Part shown: positions 11,748-20,327 of the stretch, in pieces
How the letters are laid out: every line of letters starts with the position of its first letter
Position numbering within the stretch: position 1 is the stretch's first letter
NCBI GenBank assembly: GCA_902536935.1
Contig: CACAZM010000006.1
Coordinates: 1-64,000, forward strand
Direction: 5' to 3'
DNA from: an uncultured Bacteroidota bacterium
GTDB lineage: Bacteria; Bacteroidota; Bacteroidia; Flavobacteriales; Flavobacteriaceae
DNA: 64,000 nucleotides
Notes under the pieces: model-generated
The model's input: the letters and a program-made list of their open reading frames with translations, nothing else
Told to the model about the DNA's origin: nothing
Databases searched by the model: none
Made by a program: the position numbers and the translations under genes

Positions 11748-13742
11748 TTACGAACTATGATTTTTTTTGAGATGGTCTTGATAGATTCTCATTCGATCTC
11801 GAAGCCGTGCGGCTTCAATAAAATCAAGCTCTTTAGCGGCAGTTTCCATGGCTTTTCGGGTCTCGCGAATTAGCTTCTGAATCTGATCTGTAGTCAAATA
11901 TTCAATGTCTGGCTCTGCAGTGAGTTGAATATCCTCTCCTTTTTGCGTTTCATTGCCAAAGACTTGGTCAACGCCTTTATTAAGCGGAGTAGGTGTGATG
12001 CCGTGTTTTTCGTTAAATGCGAGTTGTTTTTCCCGACGGTAGGTGGTTTCGTCAATTGTTTTTTGCATGCTCTTGGTAATGGTATCCGCATACATAATTG
12101 CTTTTCCATTCAAATGTCTGGCTGCTCGACCTACAGTTTGGGTGAGTGAGCGTGCAGATCTCAAAAACCCTTCTTTATCTGCATCAATAATCGCAACTAA
12201 TGAAACTTCTGGCAAGTCTAGTCCCTCCCGAAGTAAGTTGACCCCAATAAGAACATCAAACAATCCGCGACGTAAATCTTGCATGATCTCCACACGTTCC
12301 AACGTATCAATGTCACTGTGGATATAACGACATCGAATCGAAATCCGCGATAGGTATTTGGTGAGTTCTTCCGCCATGCGCTTGGTCAGTGTTGTGACCA
12401 GAACCCGCTCATCTGCCTCAGCTCGAACTTGGATTTCCTCGACCAAATCATCGATTTGGTTTTGACTTGGCCTGACTTCAATAATCGGGTCAAGTAGTCC
12501 AGTTGGGCGAATGATTTGTTCGACATACACGCCCTCTGTTTGCTCCAATTCATAGTCAGCAGGAGTTGCACTCACATAAATCACCTGATTTTGAAGGGTT
12601 TCAAACTCTTCGTATTTCAAGGGGCGGTTATCCATTGCTGCAGGGAGTCGAAAGCCATATTCCACCAGATTTTCTTTTCGACTTCGATCTCCACCATACA
12701 TGGCATGCACCTGCGAAAGGGTTACATGACTTTCGTCAACGATCATCAAATAATCATCTGGAAAGTAATCCAACAGGCAAAATGGACGTGTTCCAGGAGC
12801 ACGACCATCGATATATCGAGAATAATTTTCAATACCCGAGCAATAGCCCAATTCCCGAATCATCTCCAAGTCAAAGTTGGTTCGTTCCTCTAATCTCGTG
12901 GCTTCCAAATGCTTTCCGATCTTTTTAAAATAACCCACTTGTGCGACCAAATCGTCTTGTATTTGGTGAATCGTATTTTGCAATACGTCGGGTGAAGTTA
13001 CAAACATATTCGCAGGATAAATGGTGAGTTTATCAAACTTTTCTTTGATGCTATTGTTAATTGGGTCAAAGCATTCAATCGCTTCGATTTCATCGCCAAA
13101 AAAATGGATTTTAAATGCATGATCTGCATAACTCGGAAAAATATCTACAACATCTCCTTTGACACGAAAAGTTCCATGTAAAAAATCCGCAGTCGTTCGG
13201 GCATAAAGACTTTGTACCAGTCGGTGTAAAAATGCTGTTCTTACGATGACTTGTCCCACTTCAACCCCGATGACATTTTTTCGAAATTCAATCGGATTGC
13301 CTATTCCATATAAACAAGAAACAGATGCAACGACCAATACATCCCGACGTCCCGACAGAAGAGAAGAAGTCGTGCTTAGTCTGAGTTTTTCGATTTCTTC
13401 GTTGATCGATAAGTCTTTTTCGATATAGGTTCCAGTTGTGGGGATGTAGGCTTCTGGTTGATAATAGTCGTAATAAGACACAAAATACTCAACAGCATTT
13501 TCAGGAAAAAACTGCTTAAACTCCGCATACAACTGCGCAGCCAGAGTTTTGTTGTGGGCAAGAACCAAGGTGGGGCGTTGCACCTTCTGGATTACATTGG
13601 CAACTGTAAAGGTTTTTCCAGACCCAGTAACGCCCAACAAGGTCTGAAATCGATCACGGCTTTTCAATCCCTCCACGAGTTGTCGAATGGCTTCTGGTTG
13701 ATCACCCGTTGGCTTAAAATCGGAGACAATTTGAAACTTCAT
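11748..13742 (-). CDS. uvrB: Excinuclease ABC subunit B
   Basis: Damage-verifying helicase of nucleotide excision repair. The 664 residues start MKFQIVSDFKPTGDQPEAI, the family consensus, so I use the ATG at 13742 rather than one ten codons upstream. Walker A is GVTGSGKT (37-44), the beta-hairpin region has YYDYYQPEAYIP, and a DEAD-box-like IVDESHVT and helicase motifs (TVGRAARH) follow. A C-terminal UVR domain (about 625-660, ELDFIEAARLRDRM) contacts UvrC. uvrA and uvrC are not in the window. Confidence 0.98.
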   Translation of the reverse strand: MKFQIVSDFKPTGDQPEAIRQLVEGLKSRDRFQTLLGVTGSGKTFTVANVIQKVQRPTLVLAHNKTLAAQLYAEFKQFFPENAVEYFVSYYDYYQPEAYIPTTGTYIEKDLSINEEIEKLRLSTTSSLLSGRRDVLVVASVSCLYGIGNPIEFRKNVIGVEVGQVIVRTAFLHRLVQSLYARTTADFLHGTFRVKGDVVDIFPSYADHAFKIHFFGDEIEAIECFDPINNSIKEKFDKLTIYPANMFVTSPDVLQNTIHQIQDDLVAQVGYFKKIGKHLEATRLEERTNFDLEMIRELGYCSGIENYSRYIDGRAPGTRPFCLLDYFPDDYLMIVDESHVTLSQVHAMYGGDRSRKENLVEYGFRLPAAMDNRPLKYEEFETLQNQVIYVSATPADYELEQTEGVYVEQIIRPTGLLDPIIEVRPSQNQIDDLVEEIQVRAEADERVLVTTLTKRMAEELTKYLSRISIRCRYIHSDIDTLERVEIMQDLRRGLFDVLIGVNLLREGLDLPEVSLVAIIDADKEGFLRSARSLTQTVGRAARHLNGKAIMYADTITKSMQKTIDETTYRREKQLAFNEKHGITPTPLNKGVDQVFGNETQKGEDIQLTAEPDIEYLTTDQIQKLIRETRKAMETAAKELDFIEAARLRDRMRIYQDHLKKNHSS

Positions 13743-13748
13743 AGCAAA

Positions 13749-13756
13749 CAAAAATA
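13749..13756 (-). promoter_or_regulatory. -7 promoter element of uvrB
   Basis: TATTTTTG on the minus strand (13756-13749) ends six bases before the uvrB ATG at 13742, a leaderless arrangement. No LexA-like palindrome was recognised. Confidence 0.45.
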
Positions 13757-13812
13757 GCACAAATTCAGGCACCGCTCAATTCATATTGTTCTTTAGATTG
13801 CGCAAAAGCCAT

Positions 13813-13820
13813 TACTTTTG
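13813..13820 (+). promoter_or_regulatory. -7 promoter element of the gene at 13825
   Basis: TACTTTTG on the plus strand ends four bases before the ATG at 13825, in the 82-base gap divergent from uvrB. The spacing implies a leaderless mRNA or a chance match. Confidence 0.4.
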
Positions 13821-13824
13821 TAAA

Positions 13825-14892
13825 ATGGCGTCTAATGACAAATTGATTACAACTAAAAAGCCGAGCTATCGGATTAGTCCGTTTTTGGGCGATTATCTCA
13901 CACATTATAACCGAACGGCCACTTTCCCAATCTTCTACCAAGACTTGATGCGTTTTTCTGGTTCCGTAGCTGTGATGGATAAAAACGATAACGACTCCCT
14001 ATGGGTTCGTGTTTTTTACAATGAAAGTGAGCGCAATGAAATCGAAGACAACCTAAAACGCATCTATACGCTTTTGCTTTCCGACGGAAGTACAGATGTA
14101 TTACGGTTTTTAAATGTGGACGCTGTTGACTATTGCACTTTTGGAAATTCGAAACCATTTCGAATCAAGATTCGAAACATTTTGAATGATAACTTTACCT
14201 ATTTCTATGTGAAAAAAGCAGATGCTTCTCGTGCCTATGGTTTGGAATTCGAGCATATGCTTTCTCCTTATAATCTCAACTTTTTGGTTTGTGATGACAC
14301 CTTGGTGGAAGAACACATCGCAGGGATTCCCGGCGATGAGTTTATCAAGGACTATCTGCCCAAATGTTCACAAAGCGAAAAGAGTCAAATCGCCAAACAG
14401 TTTGTAAAGTTCAACGAACGCTGCATGATTCGTTTGTTGGGCGACATGCGTTCATATAACTATGTGATTGTCCCCACTCACGATTTTGATCAGGTTGTTT
14501 ATAAAATCCGGGCAATCGATTTTGACCAGCAGTCTTATGAGGCCAAGCTAAAAGTCTATCGACCGCAATTTTTTAAGGAAAACTTTCCCATGGTCGAATT
14601 GGTACGTGCTCATCTGGACAAGCACGCAGTCAATCAATATAAAATCGAAGAACGAGCTATTATCGCTAAGCGCATACTCAGCTCGGAGAGTCGCCTTACC
14701 CAATTGATGAAGTGCATGCTAAAAGATGAACTCTCAACAACTGAGAATGTCCAGCAGTTAAAGTCTGAAATCTATGAGTATATCCCAGATAAAAACTTTA
14801 AAAACAGTCTTAATATGGGTGGAATTGTACGTGCTGCTTTTGAATTTGTAAAACGAAACTACGAAAATCACGAAATGCTCAGAGAGGGCTAG
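13825..14892 (+). CDS. Conserved unknown protein with kinase-fold-like motifs
   Basis: A 355-residue cytoplasmic protein with no signal peptide or membrane segment. I do not recognise a named family. Motifs in order resemble a divergent protein-kinase/phosphotransferase fold: YFYVKKADAS (about 127-136, possible ATP-contact lysine), EFEHML (141-146), VEEHIAG (161-167, hinge-like), LLGDMRSYNYVI (204-215, compare the HGDxxxxN loop) and IRAIDFDQ (228-235, compare DFG). A glycine-rich loop is not obvious. The ATG at 13825 was chosen over one 13 codons upstream because it follows the promoter element. It diverges from uvrB, and its stop shares a CTAG with the stop of the convergent gene. Function is unproven. 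Confidence 0.75.
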   Translation: MASNDKLITTKKPSYRISPFLGDYLTHYNRTATFPIFYQDLMRFSGSVAVMDKNDNDSLWVRVFYNESERNEIEDNLKRIYTLLLSDGSTDVLRFLNVDAVDYCTFGNSKPFRIKIRNILNDNFTYFYVKKADASRAYGLEFEHMLSPYNLNFLVCDDTLVEEHIAGIPGDEFIKDYLPKCSQSEKSQIAKQFVKFNERCMIRLLGDMRSYNYVIVPTHDFDQVVYKIRAIDFDQQSYEAKLKVYRPQFFKENFPMVELVRAHLDKHAVNQYKIEERAIIAKRILSSESRLTQLMKCMLKDELSTTENVQQLKSEIYEYIPDKNFKNSLNMGGIVRAAFEFVKRNYENHEMLREG

Positions 14893-15380
14893 TACCACTG
14901 ATCATCTGGATGGCCATTGTCTTCCCAACTTTCATGATCTGTATCAGATGATTCTTCACCAGCTTGTTCATATTGTTTGGGTGGTGCCTCATCGGGGACA
15001 ATACCATGGCTGAAGACTAGGTGGGGATAACTCACACCGGAGACTGATTCGGCTTCTTCAACACAAGTGACAAAAAAGGTCCACATGTTTAAAAAGTCAT
15101 AGACGTAGAGAGCTGTTTTTTGCTCCTCTGTAAAAATATCGTGAAGGGCGGTTTGCTCCATCAATCGAGATGGCTCCTCGAACATTTCCGTCAATGCAAT
15201 GGCTTCTCCCTGATTCCACTCGTCATCGGTGACATAAAAGGTTGCCATTTCATGTCCACTCAAACCAAAAGACTGAATAATGGCATTGTGTAAATCTTCG
15301 AAAGTCGAGCTACTCTCCAACTCCAAATCTCTGAAAATATCTTCTTCTGCGTCTAAAACAATTCTAAATCGGTAGATCAT
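14889..15380 (-). CDS. Plasmid pRiA4b ORF-3-like protein
   Basis: A 163-residue acidic protein. The N-terminal half (YRFRIVLDAEEDIFRDLEL...TFEDLHNAIIQSFG...FYVTDDEW) matches the pRiA4b ORF-3 family, a small alpha/beta fold found in many bacteria without a known role. The C-terminal tail is rich in Asp/Glu and ends HPDDQWY. It overlaps the COX15-like gene upstream by 17 bases, so it is the last gene of an operon with COX15, cca and the TsaC-type gene. Despite the family name, nothing around it suggests a plasmid or transposon. Confidence 0.8.
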   Translation of the reverse strand: MIYRFRIVLDAEEDIFRDLELESSSTFEDLHNAIIQSFGLSGHEMATFYVTDDEWNQGEAIALTEMFEEPSRLMEQTALHDIFTEEQKTALYVYDFLNMWTFFVTCVEEAESVSGVSYPHLVFSHGIVPDEAPPKQYEQAGEESSDTDHESWEDNGHPDDQWY

Positions 15381-16392
15381 AAGGTTTAATTTTTATACGG
15401 AATAACCAATACAATTGGGCACTGAACAACAGGGCTGCAATTAGTAAGTGAAGGGGTTGTGTTCCCAGAGGGAAATCAACATAGTACATTAAAATACCAA
15501 GTGCGATTTCTGCAAGGATACACCCAATGATAAATTGAATATACTTTTGTGCTAACCCCTCTTTTATCACCCGTTTATAAATCCAGATACTAAGCACTAC
15601 AACAATGAGCGACAAGGAGCGATGAACGTAAAAAGAGATTTCAGGATGATCGAGCCACAGCTGCGGAGCATTAGATCCTGCTTGTTTGATTTGGTAGTCG
15701 ATAAACTGGCGTACATCAACCCCGAGTCCAAATTGGACCAGCGTCAAAGCAAATGAACTGACAATCAGTGCCAGTGAGATTTTGGATGGCTGTTGAATTT
15801 GTTTTTCATGACTTTTTGCACGCACAAAAAGCAATACGCTGACGATCAGTAACGCCATAATCATATGCAGGGAGATTTTGCTCGGAAGCAAGTTCGAGTC
15901 CACAACTGTTTTTCCCAACCACGCTTGAATACCCATTCCAACCACTGCAAGAAAAGAAAAGAGCGATAGCAAGGGCTGCTTTCGGATCCACCAAAGACTG
16001 CGGATAAACAAACCGAGGATAATCAAACCTGAAATCGCTCCAAGCAAGCGATTGATAAACTCAACCCAAGTGTGTGTTGCATTAAACGTCGTGTAATCGT
16101 GTTTGGTGTATGCTTCCCAATTTTGTAAGTCGATAATTTTGCCACTCTCGAAAGTCTGGGTTGCCACCTGCAAGGTATTATCCAGAATAATCACATTTCC
16201 CTTTTCATAGTTTTTGTAGGGTTGCCAATCAAGTTGACTGCGTTCAGTAGGGGGGATGAAGTAGCCGAAACACTTTGGCCAGTCTGGACAGCCCATGCCG
16301 CTACCAGTCATGCGTACTACTGCTCCTGCAAGAATCACAAGATAAACAGACAATAATGCCCATTTTGACCAGGAAAATACTGATTTATTCAC
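15364..16392 (-). CDS. ctaA: Heme A synthase (COX15/CtaA family)
   Basis: Oxidises heme O to heme A for aa3-type cytochrome oxidase in the inner membrane. The 342 residues contain about eight hydrophobic helices; the N-terminal motif VVRMTGSGMGCPDWPKCFG is diagnostic. Heme-ligand histidines appear in FNATHTWVEFINR and FYVHRSLS. It starts with GTG inside the last codons of cca (8-base overlap), so translation is probably coupled. Its operon partners are RNA enzymes rather than oxidase genes, which suggests only shared transcription. Confidence 0.92.
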   Translation of the reverse strand: MNKSVFSWSKWALLSVYLVILAGAVVRMTGSGMGCPDWPKCFGYFIPPTERSQLDWQPYKNYEKGNVIILDNTLQVATQTFESGKIIDLQNWEAYTKHDYTTFNATHTWVEFINRLLGAISGLIILGLFIRSLWWIRKQPLLSLFSFLAVVGMGIQAWLGKTVVDSNLLPSKISLHMIMALLIVSVLLFVRAKSHEKQIQQPSKISLALIVSSFALTLVQFGLGVDVRQFIDYQIKQAGSNAPQLWLDHPEISFYVHRSLSLIVVVLSIWIYKRVIKEGLAQKYIQFIIGCILAEIALGILMYYVDFPLGTQPLHLLIAALLFSAQLYWLFRIKIKPYDLPI

Positions 16393-17827
16393 GTGTATTT
16401 TGTTTTGGTTGCAAGCCGAGCTCTTCTGCCTTTTTCAACATCATTGCATGAGCAGCTAGATATTCATTAGGAATTTCACCATCTAGTATGGCTTCTTTGA
16501 TATATTCTTTGATCAATCCAATTTCACGGCAAGGACCAACCCCAAAAGTTTTCATGATTTCATCTCCATCAACAGGGGGTTGAAAATTTCGTATTCGGTC
16601 TTTTTCTTCGACATCTATAATTTTTTGACGTACAATTTTAAAGTTGTTATGGTAGGTTTCAAATCGTTGTGGATTTTTGGTCGTAATGTCGGCCTCGCAC
16701 AATAGCAACAAATCGTCGATCAGCTCTCCAGCATCAAAAACCAAGCGCCGAACAGCAGCATCAGTCACAATCTTTTCCGAAATCACAATGGGACGAGAAC
16801 TCATAAAGACCAGTTTTTGTACATATTTCATCTTTTCGTTGAGGGGCATTTTGAGTCTTTTAAATAGCTTGTATACCATTTTGGCTCCAACAAATTCATG
16901 GCCGTGGAAAGTCCAACCTACTTTTTGATTAAACTTTTTGGTGGGTGCTTTCCCAATATCATGAAGTAAAGCAGCCCATCTCAACCAAAGGTTATCAGTA
17001 GTTTGGCAAATGTTGTCAACGACTTCAAAAGTGTGATAAAAGTTGTCTTTGTGCCGCTGACCCTCGACCTCTTCAATTCCTTTTAACGAGCAAAGTTCAG
17101 GAAAGATATGTTGGAGTAAGCCGAGTTCATCTAAAAGTAAAAACCCCTTCGAAGGTATTTGGGTTAACAAAATTTTATGAATTTCCTCTATGATCCGCTC
17201 CTGTGATAGGATTTTAATGCGTTGAGACATTATTCGAATGGACTTCATTGTTTGGGGGTCAATTGTAAAATCGAGTTGTGTGGCAAAACGAACAGCTCGA
17301 AGCATACGAAGGGGATCGTCAGAGAACGTTTGTGCAGCGGTCAATGGGGTTCTTAAGACTTTTTTGTCTAAATCTTCAAGGCCATCAAATGGGTCAATTA
17401 ATGTTCCAAACTCCTTTGGGTTTAGGGCAAACGCCAAGGCATTGACCGTAAAGTCCCTCCGTTTTTGATCATCTTCCAAGTTGCCGATTTCCACGACTGG
17501 ATTTCGACTGTTTTTTTGATAGCTCTCTTTTCGAGCACCCACAAACTCAAGCTCATAAGAACCAACACGCACCATGGCTGTTCCATAGTTTTTATAAACG
17601 GTTACTTTTCCGCTATTAGGGAGTTGATCAGCAACCGCTTTAGCCAATTCGATGCCGCTGCCTTCACAAACGATATCGATATCCTTAGACTGGTTGCGTT
17701 TCAACAAGGCATCTCGAACACAACCCCCTATGGTAAAAGCACGCGTTTGCATCTGTTCAGCGATTTCCCCAATGGCTGTAAACATTGGGTCTGAAAATGC
17801 TCGTTGCAAAGTTGCGTTTGTTGTCAA
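16385..17827 (-). CDS. cca: CCA tRNA nucleotidyltransferase / poly(A) polymerase family with HD domain
   Basis: Adds or repairs the CCA end of tRNAs. The 480 residues show the nucleotidyltransferase head (about 25-155) with TIGGCVRDALL and the catalytic DIDIV pair of aspartates, RRDFTVNALAF, then the RNA-binding region (DDPLRMLRAVRFA) and an HD phosphohydrolase domain (about 250-390; HTFEVVDNI, LLHDIGK). The start codon is TTG, overlapping the preceding stop as TTGA; the resulting N-terminus (LQRAFSDPMFTAIGEIA) fits flavobacterial homologues, so the start is kept. Confidence 0.93.
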   Translation of the reverse strand: MTTNATLQRAFSDPMFTAIGEIAEQMQTRAFTIGGCVRDALLKRNQSKDIDIVCEGSGIELAKAVADQLPNSGKVTVYKNYGTAMVRVGSYELEFVGARKESYQKNSRNPVVEIGNLEDDQKRRDFTVNALAFALNPKEFGTLIDPFDGLEDLDKKVLRTPLTAAQTFSDDPLRMLRAVRFATQLDFTIDPQTMKSIRIMSQRIKILSQERIIEEIHKILLTQIPSKGFLLLDELGLLQHIFPELCSLKGIEEVEGQRHKDNFYHTFEVVDNICQTTDNLWLRWAALLHDIGKAPTKKFNQKVGWTFHGHEFVGAKMVYKLFKRLKMPLNEKMKYVQKLVFMSSRPIVISEKIVTDAAVRRLVFDAGELIDDLLLLCEADITTKNPQRFETYHNNFKIVRQKIIDVEEKDRIRNFQPPVDGDEIMKTFGVGPCREIGLIKEYIKEAILDGEIPNEYLAAHAMMLKKAEELGLQPKQNTRE

Positions 17828-18378
17828 GGGCGTATCGTTTTAGTTATTCCGTCAATTGTCAACTGTATAATCCTTGAGGGTTTAACTGGATAAGTATCTG
17901 ATTTCAAAGGTACAACATAGTGAACTTGCTCCAAAATACGACGATCTACCTGACTTTCATTTTCAGGGATGGGCTCACCACTGAGGTTGGCCGAAGTGGC
18001 AATGATGGGTTTACCAAAGGATTTGACCAGGTCCAGTGCAAATCCACTTTTCGGAATTCGAAAAGCCATAGACCCATCTTCCGCCATGGCCATAGGGGCA
18101 ACACCTTTTGCCTTGGGATACACGATAGTAGTGGGCGAACTATTGTTTTTTATTATCTCCTGAACTGACTGTGGAACAAACTCGACATAAGTTGTCAGCA
18201 TTTCCATATCTGCAACCAATGCGATCAGAGATTTATTTTGTGGCCTATTTTTGATTAAAAAAATCGTGTTAACGGCGTCTTGATTTGTCGCATCACAGCA
18301 AAGTCCTAAAACCGTATCAGAGGGAAACAAAACAACCCCCGATTGGCCCAAGGCGTCCAAACTGTTTTGAAGTACCAT
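17824..18378 (-). CDS. tsaC: L-threonylcarbamoyladenylate synthase (Sua5/YciO/YrdC family)
   Basis: Makes threonylcarbamoyl-AMP from threonine, bicarbonate and ATP for the t6A37 tRNA modification. The 184 residues correspond to the short TsaC/YrdC form without the C-terminal Sua5 domain. Conserved segments are GVVLFPSDTVLGLCCDA, KNRPQNKSLIAL, SPTTIVYPKAKG and KPIIATSANLSGEP. It is the first gene of a tight operon with cca (4-base overlap) and COX15; both this enzyme and Cca act on tRNA. The family also has YciO-like members of other function. Confidence 0.9.
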   Translation of the reverse strand: MVLQNSLDALGQSGVVLFPSDTVLGLCCDATNQDAVNTIFLIKNRPQNKSLIALVADMEMLTTYVEFVPQSVQEIIKNNSSPTTIVYPKAKGVAPMAMAEDGSMAFRIPKSGFALDLVKSFGKPIIATSANLSGEPIPENESQVDRRILEQVHYVVPLKSDTYPVKPSRIIQLTIDGITKTIRP

Positions 18379-18408
18379 AAAACTGTTTAGGTGATCAAAT
18401 TTGTAGGT

Positions 18409-19224
18409 TTAAGCAGATATATTATAGCTTCGCAAGGCGTCATTTAGCGAAGTCTTTTTGTCTGTGCTTTCTTTTCGTTTTCCAATAATCAGCGCACATG
18501 GCACTTGGAAATCTCCTGCAGAAAACGATTTGGTATAACTCCCAGGGATAACAACGGAGCGCGCAGGTACAAGTCCTTTGGACTCGACGGGTTGATCACC
18601 AGTAACGTCAATAATTTTGGTCGATGCAGTGAGCACCACATTTGCACCAAGAACAGCTTCTCTTTCTACTCGAACGCCTTCAACAACGATACAGCGAGAA
18701 CCTATAAAAGCATTATCCTCAATAATTACAGGCGCAGCTTGTAGAGGTTCTAAAACCCCGCCGATACCTACACCACCACTCAAATGGACGTTTTTGCCTA
18801 TTTGAGCACAGCTCCCAACCGTTGCCCAAGTATCAACCATGGTACCCTTGTCGATATAAGCCCCTATATTGACGTAACTCGGCATCAGGATCGTTCCAGG
18901 AGAAATGTATGCACCATGGCGAGCCACCGCATGGGGAACAACTCGAATTCCTTTTTCTTTATATCCTGTTTTTAAAGGAATTTTGTCATGAAATTCCAAT
19001 GGCCCTGATTGTAATGTTTCCATATTTTGAATTGGGAAGTACAATACGACAGCTTTTTTTACCCACTTGTTGACTTGCCACCCATTAGATGTTGGTTCGG
19101 CAACGCGTAACTCTCCCTTATCAAGCTGATCGATAGCCGATCGAATCACTCCCTGAACGTTTTTACTGTCTAATAGTGTACGGTCTTCCCATGCTTTCTC
19201 AATGGTATTTTGAAATTGACTCAT
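18409..19224 (-). CDS. dapD: 2,3,4,5-tetrahydropyridine-2,6-dicarboxylate N-succinyltransferase
   Basis: Succinylates tetrahydrodipicolinate in the DAP/lysine pathway. The 271 residues start at ATG 19224 (MSQFQNTIEKAWEDR), ten codons inside the longest frame, giving the family's normal length. The N-terminal helical domain is followed by a left-handed beta-helix with hexapeptide repeats (about 105-215: VNIGAYIDKGTMVDTWATVG, GVGIGGVLEP, IEDNAFIGSRCIVVEGV). Lysine-pathway partner lysA is 9 kb away. Its promoter is divergent from ruvX. Confidence 0.96.
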   Translation of the reverse strand: MSQFQNTIEKAWEDRTLLDSKNVQGVIRSAIDQLDKGELRVAEPTSNGWQVNKWVKKAVVLYFPIQNMETLQSGPLEFHDKIPLKTGYKEKGIRVVPHAVARHGAYISPGTILMPSYVNIGAYIDKGTMVDTWATVGSCAQIGKNVHLSGGVGIGGVLEPLQAAPVIIEDNAFIGSRCIVVEGVRVEREAVLGANVVLTASTKIIDVTGDQPVESKGLVPARSVVIPGSYTKSFSAGDFQVPCALIIGKRKESTDKKTSLNDALRSYNISA

Positions 19225-19239
19225 CTTGCAAATTTTCTT

Positions 19240-19247
19240 CAAAGATA
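19240..19247 (-). promoter_or_regulatory. -7 promoter element of dapD
   Basis: TATCTTTG on the minus strand (19247-19240) matches TAnnTTTG and lies 15 bases before the chosen dapD ATG, supporting that start over the longer frame. Confidence 0.5.
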
Positions 19248-19298
19248 ACTTCATTTTATCAAAAAAAAGGGCAGTTCACAAAATCGATACAATAAGTG

Positions 19299-19306
19299 TA
19301 TTTTTG
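19299..19306 (+). promoter_or_regulatory. -7 promoter element of ruvX
   Basis: TATTTTTG ends five bases before the ruvX ATG at 19312, implying a leaderless transcript for the ruvX-def-mazG operon. Confidence 0.45.
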
Positions 19307-19311
19307 CATCA

Positions 19312-19737
19312 ATGGGTCGATTACTAGCGATAGATTACGGGGGAAAACGGTGTGGGATTGCAGTCACCGATTTAGATCAGGTGTTTGCCTTCGGCCACGG
19401 AACGGTTTCGACTACTGATTTGTTAGATTATCTCAAAGATTATACACTAAAAGAGAATGTAGAGGGGATTGTTGTTGGCATGCCTAAACGCCTTAACAAT
19501 GAACCCTCATCAATTGCCAAAGATATTGATCAATTTATTTCGGAGTGCAAGTTACAGTTTCCCAACCTTAAGTTGCATTCCTATGATGAGCGGTTTACTT
19601 CAAAAATTGCATCGCATGAGATTGCAATGGCAAGCTCTAAAAAACAAATTCGACAAAACAAAAAGCTCATTGATCAAGTCAGTGCAACCCTATTACTTCA
19701 GTCTTTCTTGTCACATAAACAAACAAAGACATCATGA
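19312..19737 (+). CDS. ruvX: Holliday junction resolvase-like RuvX (YqgF)
   Basis: RNase H-fold nuclease linked to pre-16S rRNA 5' processing and Holliday junction resolution. The 141 residues show the expected GRLLAIDYGGKRCGIAVTD start with catalytic aspartate, the IVVGMPKRLNN strand, and the YDERFTS and DQVSATLLLQSFL segments near the end. First gene of a three-gene operon; it overlaps def by four bases (ATGA). Confidence 0.94.
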   Translation: MGRLLAIDYGGKRCGIAVTDLDQVFAFGHGTVSTTDLLDYLKDYTLKENVEGIVVGMPKRLNNEPSSIAKDIDQFISECKLQFPNLKLHSYDERFTSKIASHEIAMASSKKQIRQNKKLIDQVSATLLLQSFLSHKQTKTS

Positions 19738-20327
19738 CACTTCCTATATACGCATATGGGCATCCTATTCTTCGTCAAAAAACAGAGGAAATAGATACGA
19801 ATTATTCAGATTTAAAGTCTTTAGTTAACAACATGTGGGAAACGATGTACAATGCGAATGGGGTGGGTTTGGCAGCTCCTCAAATTGGTCTTGCTCTGAG
19901 ATTATTTGTTGTTGATGCTAGCCCGTTTTCCGCTGACCCTGAACTTTCAGAGGAAGAACAACAACAAATCAAACGTTTCAAGCATGTTTTTATCAATCCA
20001 TCAATTAAGGCCTTTCGTGGAGATATGGTCGACTTTAATGAGGGTTGCTTGAGTATGCCCGATATACGTGGTGAAGTGACTCGCAAAGATGGTATTTTGA
20101 TATCATATTATGATCTTGACTTTAAATATCATGAGTTGGAGCTGAACGGATTAGCGTCTCGTGTTGTTCAGCATGAATACGACCATATTGAAGGGAAACT
20201 CTTTACGGACAAACTCAGCCCATTTAAGCGAAAGATATTGAAATCAAAGCTCCTTCAAATTGAAAAGGGGAATATAACAGTCGATTATCCCATGCAGTTT
20301 CCGATTAAGCAAAAAAACAAATTCTAA
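19734..20327 (+). CDS. def: Peptide deformylase
   Basis: Removes the N-formyl group from new proteins. The 197 residues contain all three metal-site motifs: GVGLAAPQ (43-50), EGCLS with Cys105, and HEYDH with His147, Glu148 and His151. Its start overlaps ruvX, and its stop overlaps the mazG start (TAATG), so the three genes are translationally coupled. Length is normal for type I deformylases with a Bacteroidota insertion around residues 65-82 (rich in Glu and Gln). Confidence 0.97.
   Translation: MTLPIYAYGHPILRQKTEEIDTNYSDLKSLVNNMWETMYNANGVGLAAPQIGLALRLFVVDASPFSADPELSEEEQQQIKRFKHVFINPSIKAFRGDMVDFNEGCLSMPDIRGEVTRKDGILISYYDLDFKYHELELNGLASRVVQHEYDHIEGKLFTDKLSPFKRKILKSKLLQIEKGNITVDYPMQFPIKQKNKF

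Noticed and set aside
12516-12928. Two overlapping plus-strand open frames inside uvrB
   Set aside because: The minus-strand frame is a full-length, motif-complete UvrB; these are shadows.
14889-15380. A plasmid or transposon fragment, suggested by the name pRiA4b ORF-3
   Set aside because: The gene is embedded by overlap in a housekeeping operon; no transposase, inverted repeats or direct repeats surround it.
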